From CAZSDU01 sp964605775 (lineage in GTDB: Bacteria; Bacteroidota; Bacteroidia; Bacteroidales; FEN-979), in assembly GCA_964605775.1 (NCBI GenBank), contig CAZSDU010000004.1:62001-126000 (forward strand): a DNA stretch of 64,000 bases, in the 5' to 3' direction. A model generated the notes under the pieces. It did not search any database. It was not told where the DNA came from and saw only the letters and a program-made list of their open reading frames with translations. Made by a program: the position numbers and the translations under genes. Position 1 is the first letter of the stretch; every line of letters starts with the position of its first letter. Below are positions 62,119 to 64,000 of the stretch, one piece after another.

Positions 62119-64000
62119 ATGAACAATTCAGGTCATTCTGATATCAATTATTATGGTCATCAGCCTGGTGATACCATAGGCAGCAGGGAACAGAAACCCC
62201 AGCCCTCACCAAGGGCTGAATCAGCGCGCGAGCTATACTTTGAAGCAAAATCATCCACTTCCATGGAATTTCCATACTGGTATACCAGGCGATGGGAGGA
62301 AAAAGAAGGTGAAATTCCCGTCATTCGTCGTGCTGAAGCACTGAAAGCCGGATTTGAACACCTCACTCCTGTCATATACCCTGGAGAATTATTGGTGATG
62401 GGCAAAGCAGCCTATCTCCGTGGTTCTTATCCCATGCCCTGGCTTTCGGAAGCTTTTTTCATGGCCGCTGAAGATCAATTGTACAGGGAAGCCCAGGAAT
62501 CAGGGAAACTGACCGCTGACACCTTTACCACCATGGGAAAAGGCGGGGGAAATGTTACAAAAAGCATCGGGAAAGTAATCTCCATTGCCGGAAAATTCGG
62601 TCTCAGGGTAGAAGAAATGCCGGTCATGCTCGAGGTGGCCAAGAAGTGGAAAGACAAATCCGTAGATGATATCGGACATCACTATGAACAATTGGTGCCG
62701 GGGTATAAAGAGAAAGAAGCCCTGATGCGATCCGTCATCTGTATGTTCGATTCCGGTTATACGCTTCCACAGGGCAGGGAGGTGCTGAATTACTATTTCC
62801 CACTTCAATACGGAATCTCAGGACTGATTCGCTTGTGTGAAGAAGGCATTGCTGAAGTTGCCGGATACCCAGACATGGACAGGTTGTATTTTTACCAGGC
62901 GGTTATCATCATGCTTCAGGGAATACAATCCTGGATAAAAAATTATGCTGAGGAAGCGCATTTCCTTGCCTCCATTGAAAAAGAAGAAAAACAAAAAAAC
63001 GAATATCTCGATATTGCTGAAAGACTTGAATGGATCTCCAGGGAAGCTCCCAGGAATTTCCATGATGCACTGCAAATGGTATGGACCTTTCATGTCGCCG
63101 TGCTGAATGAAGATGCCATATCCGGTCTGTCACCAGGCCGGATAGGACAAGTGTTATACCCTTACTGGAAAAGAGATATGGACCAGGGAATATTGGATCG
63201 CGAACGCAGCCTGGAGTTGCTGGAATGTATGCGAATCAAATTCACTGAGATAGATTGTTTTGCTTCCATGGGAGTGGTAGGAGGTGTATTATCCGGCAAT
63301 ACTTTCAACAACCTTTGTATCGGCGGACTTACCAAAGACGGAACGGCGGCTTCTAATGAACTCGAAATGCTTATCCTGGAAGCCGGCATACGTTGCGATA
63401 CGCCTCAGCCAACTCTTTCTCTGCTATATGATGAACGACTTCCGGAAGAATTTCTACTGAAAGGCATTGAATGTACAAAAATCGGGACAGGTTATCCGGC
63501 CTGGATCAGTAACCAGGTGGCCATGGAATTCCTGCTCAATAATTACGGGCATGAAGGCATGGATCTGGAAGAAGCAAGGGCATGGTCCATCGGAGGTTGT
63601 CTGGAAACTTCCCCCGGAAGCTGGATGCCCTTGAATCTGGATGGGAAAATTCACTGGATCCCCGGCGGATCAGCCCCGGCAACCAGTGTCGGAGTCCATT
63701 TTTTATCCCTGCCGAAAATATTGGAGGTGACACTGTTCGATGGAATGGATATGCGAAATGGGGAACGTGTATTTCCCGCTCACGGATATAAGCTGGAAAC
63801 TTACGATGAGCTTTGGCAGGCTTTCAAAGACTATTTCAGCCGGGCCTGCCATGTCCTCACCCTGACTAACAATATTCAGCATGATGCCTGGCGAAAGATT
63901 TCCCCTTCTTTGGTAAACTCCATGCTTAAACCGGATTGCCTGGAAAAAGGGAAAGATATCGGTCAAATGGGTTCACGTTATAACACTACCTTCAACATCG
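62119..64000 (+). CDS. Glycyl radical enzyme, PFL-like (3' end off window)
   Basis: The first 627 residues of a pyruvate formate-lyase-type glycyl radical enzyme. The PFL-domain pattern is clear: IPVIRRAEALKAGFEHLTPVIYPGELLVM near the N-terminus, FHDALQMVWTFH, then SIGGCLETSPG with the thiyl-radical Cys494 and Glu496. The C-x-E pair is found in dehydratases, decarboxylases and alkylsuccinate synthases of the superfamily and not in true pyruvate formate-lyase, which has a Cys-Cys pair. Substrate unresolved, with arylacetate decarboxylase- or diol/hydroxyproline dehydratase-type chemistry possible. The glycine-radical loop and the radical SAM activase would lie to the right of the window. Oxygen-sensitive enzymes of this kind imply an anaerobic or microaerobic life phase. 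Confidence 0.85.
   Translation, partial: MNNSGHSDINYYGHQPGDTIGSREQKPQPSPRAESARELYFEAKSSTSMEFPYWYTRRWEEKEGEIPVIRRAEALKAGFEHLTPVIYPGELLVMGKAAYLRGSYPMPWLSEAFFMAAEDQLYREAQESGKLTADTFTTMGKGGGNVTKSIGKVISIAGKFGLRVEEMPVMLEVAKKWKDKSVDDIGHHYEQLVPGYKEKEALMRSVICMFDSGYTLPQGREVLNYYFPLQYGISGLIRLCEEGIAEVAGYPDMDRLYFYQAVIIMLQGIQSWIKNYAEEAHFLASIEKEEKQKNEYLDIAERLEWISREAPRNFHDALQMVWTFHVAVLNEDAISGLSPGRIGQVLYPYWKRDMDQGILDRERSLELLECMRIKFTEIDCFASMGVVGGVLSGNTFNNLCIGGLTKDGTAASNELEMLILEAGIRCDTPQPTLSLLYDERLPEEFLLKGIECTKIGTGYPAWISNQVAMEFLLNNYGHEGMDLEEARAWSIGGCLETSPGSWMPLNLDGKIHWIPGGSAPATSVGVHFLSLPKILEVTLFDGMDMRNGERVFPAHGYKLETYDELWQAFKDYFSRACHVLTLTNNIQHDAWRKISPSLVNSMLKPDCLEKGKDIGQMGSRYNTTFNI

Noticed and set aside
1..64000. 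CRISPR arrays, tRNA or rRNA genes, insertion sequences
   Set aside because: No regularly spaced direct repeats, cloverleaf-like segments, rRNA stretches or transposase reading frames were noticed on either strand.

Overview
The window is chromosomal DNA from a Bacteroidota bacterium, probably near the Bacteroidales. The evidence is four secreted proteins with C-terminal type IX secretion (T9SS) sorting domains, PorT- and GldA-like proteins, a SecA of about 1,100 residues, DUF5686 and (probably) DUF6427 family proteins, and promoters that fit the phylum's sigma pattern TTTG-N18-20-TAnnTTTG instead of -35/-10 boxes. Shine-Dalgarno sites are mostly absent. Genes are densely packed, with no gene-free stretch above 300 bases. 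I found no tRNA, rRNA, CRISPR array, insertion sequence or phage module.

Layout. 1-1064: a truncated ribD behind an FMN riboswitch and a terminator. 1102-8087: a T9SS cargo protein, a short-chain dehydrogenase, an RlmL-type rRNA methyltransferase and a DUF5686 outer-membrane protein. 8095-11215: a five-gene unit (AI-2E-type transporter, YtxH, holin-like protein, an unknown protein and a radical SAM/SPASM enzyme). 11248-14979: an MFS transporter and a GH20 hexosaminidase. 14983-25832: a long minus-strand run rplM-rpsI-rpsB-tsf-menG-porT-coaD-thioredoxin-like-secA-pyrH-frr, which joins translation, quinone, CoA, secretion and UMP kinase functions. 25901-35458: an orphan ATPase, T9SS cargo, gldA, metK, and a FadL porin with a GDSL lipoprotein. 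35564-41640: rdgB-ddl facing PASTA-T9SS cargo-rluD-plsC. 41656-45071: a FkbM methyltransferase, efp with an LpxD paralogue, and a KAS III. 45073-51330: a surface-polysaccharide locus (Wzy/ligase, two Wzz-like proteins, flippase, glycosyltransferase). 51335-57036: purD, a membrane protein, rnhB and a large membrane-anchored protein. 57022-60712: a two-gene peptidoglycan operon. 60770-64000: YqgE, an Mpv17-like membrane protein and a truncated glycyl radical enzyme.

The most notable region is 57022-60752. A gene that looks like MurL (UDP-MurNAc-L-Ala-L-Glu epimerase) overlaps by 8 bases a MurD-family ligase. Together they predict the MurD2/MurL route known from Xanthomonas, in which L-Glu is added first and epimerised afterwards. 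Here the MurD reading frame continues without a stop through a signal-peptide-like segment into a GH73 glucosaminidase and two LysM-like repeats. One 772-residue polypeptide would therefore carry a cytoplasmic cell-wall synthesis enzyme and a periplasmic cell-wall hydrolase. The usual D-Glu-contacting lysine of MurD also appears to be arginine in this protein.

All assignments come from reading motifs and gene order by eye. No database search was possible.
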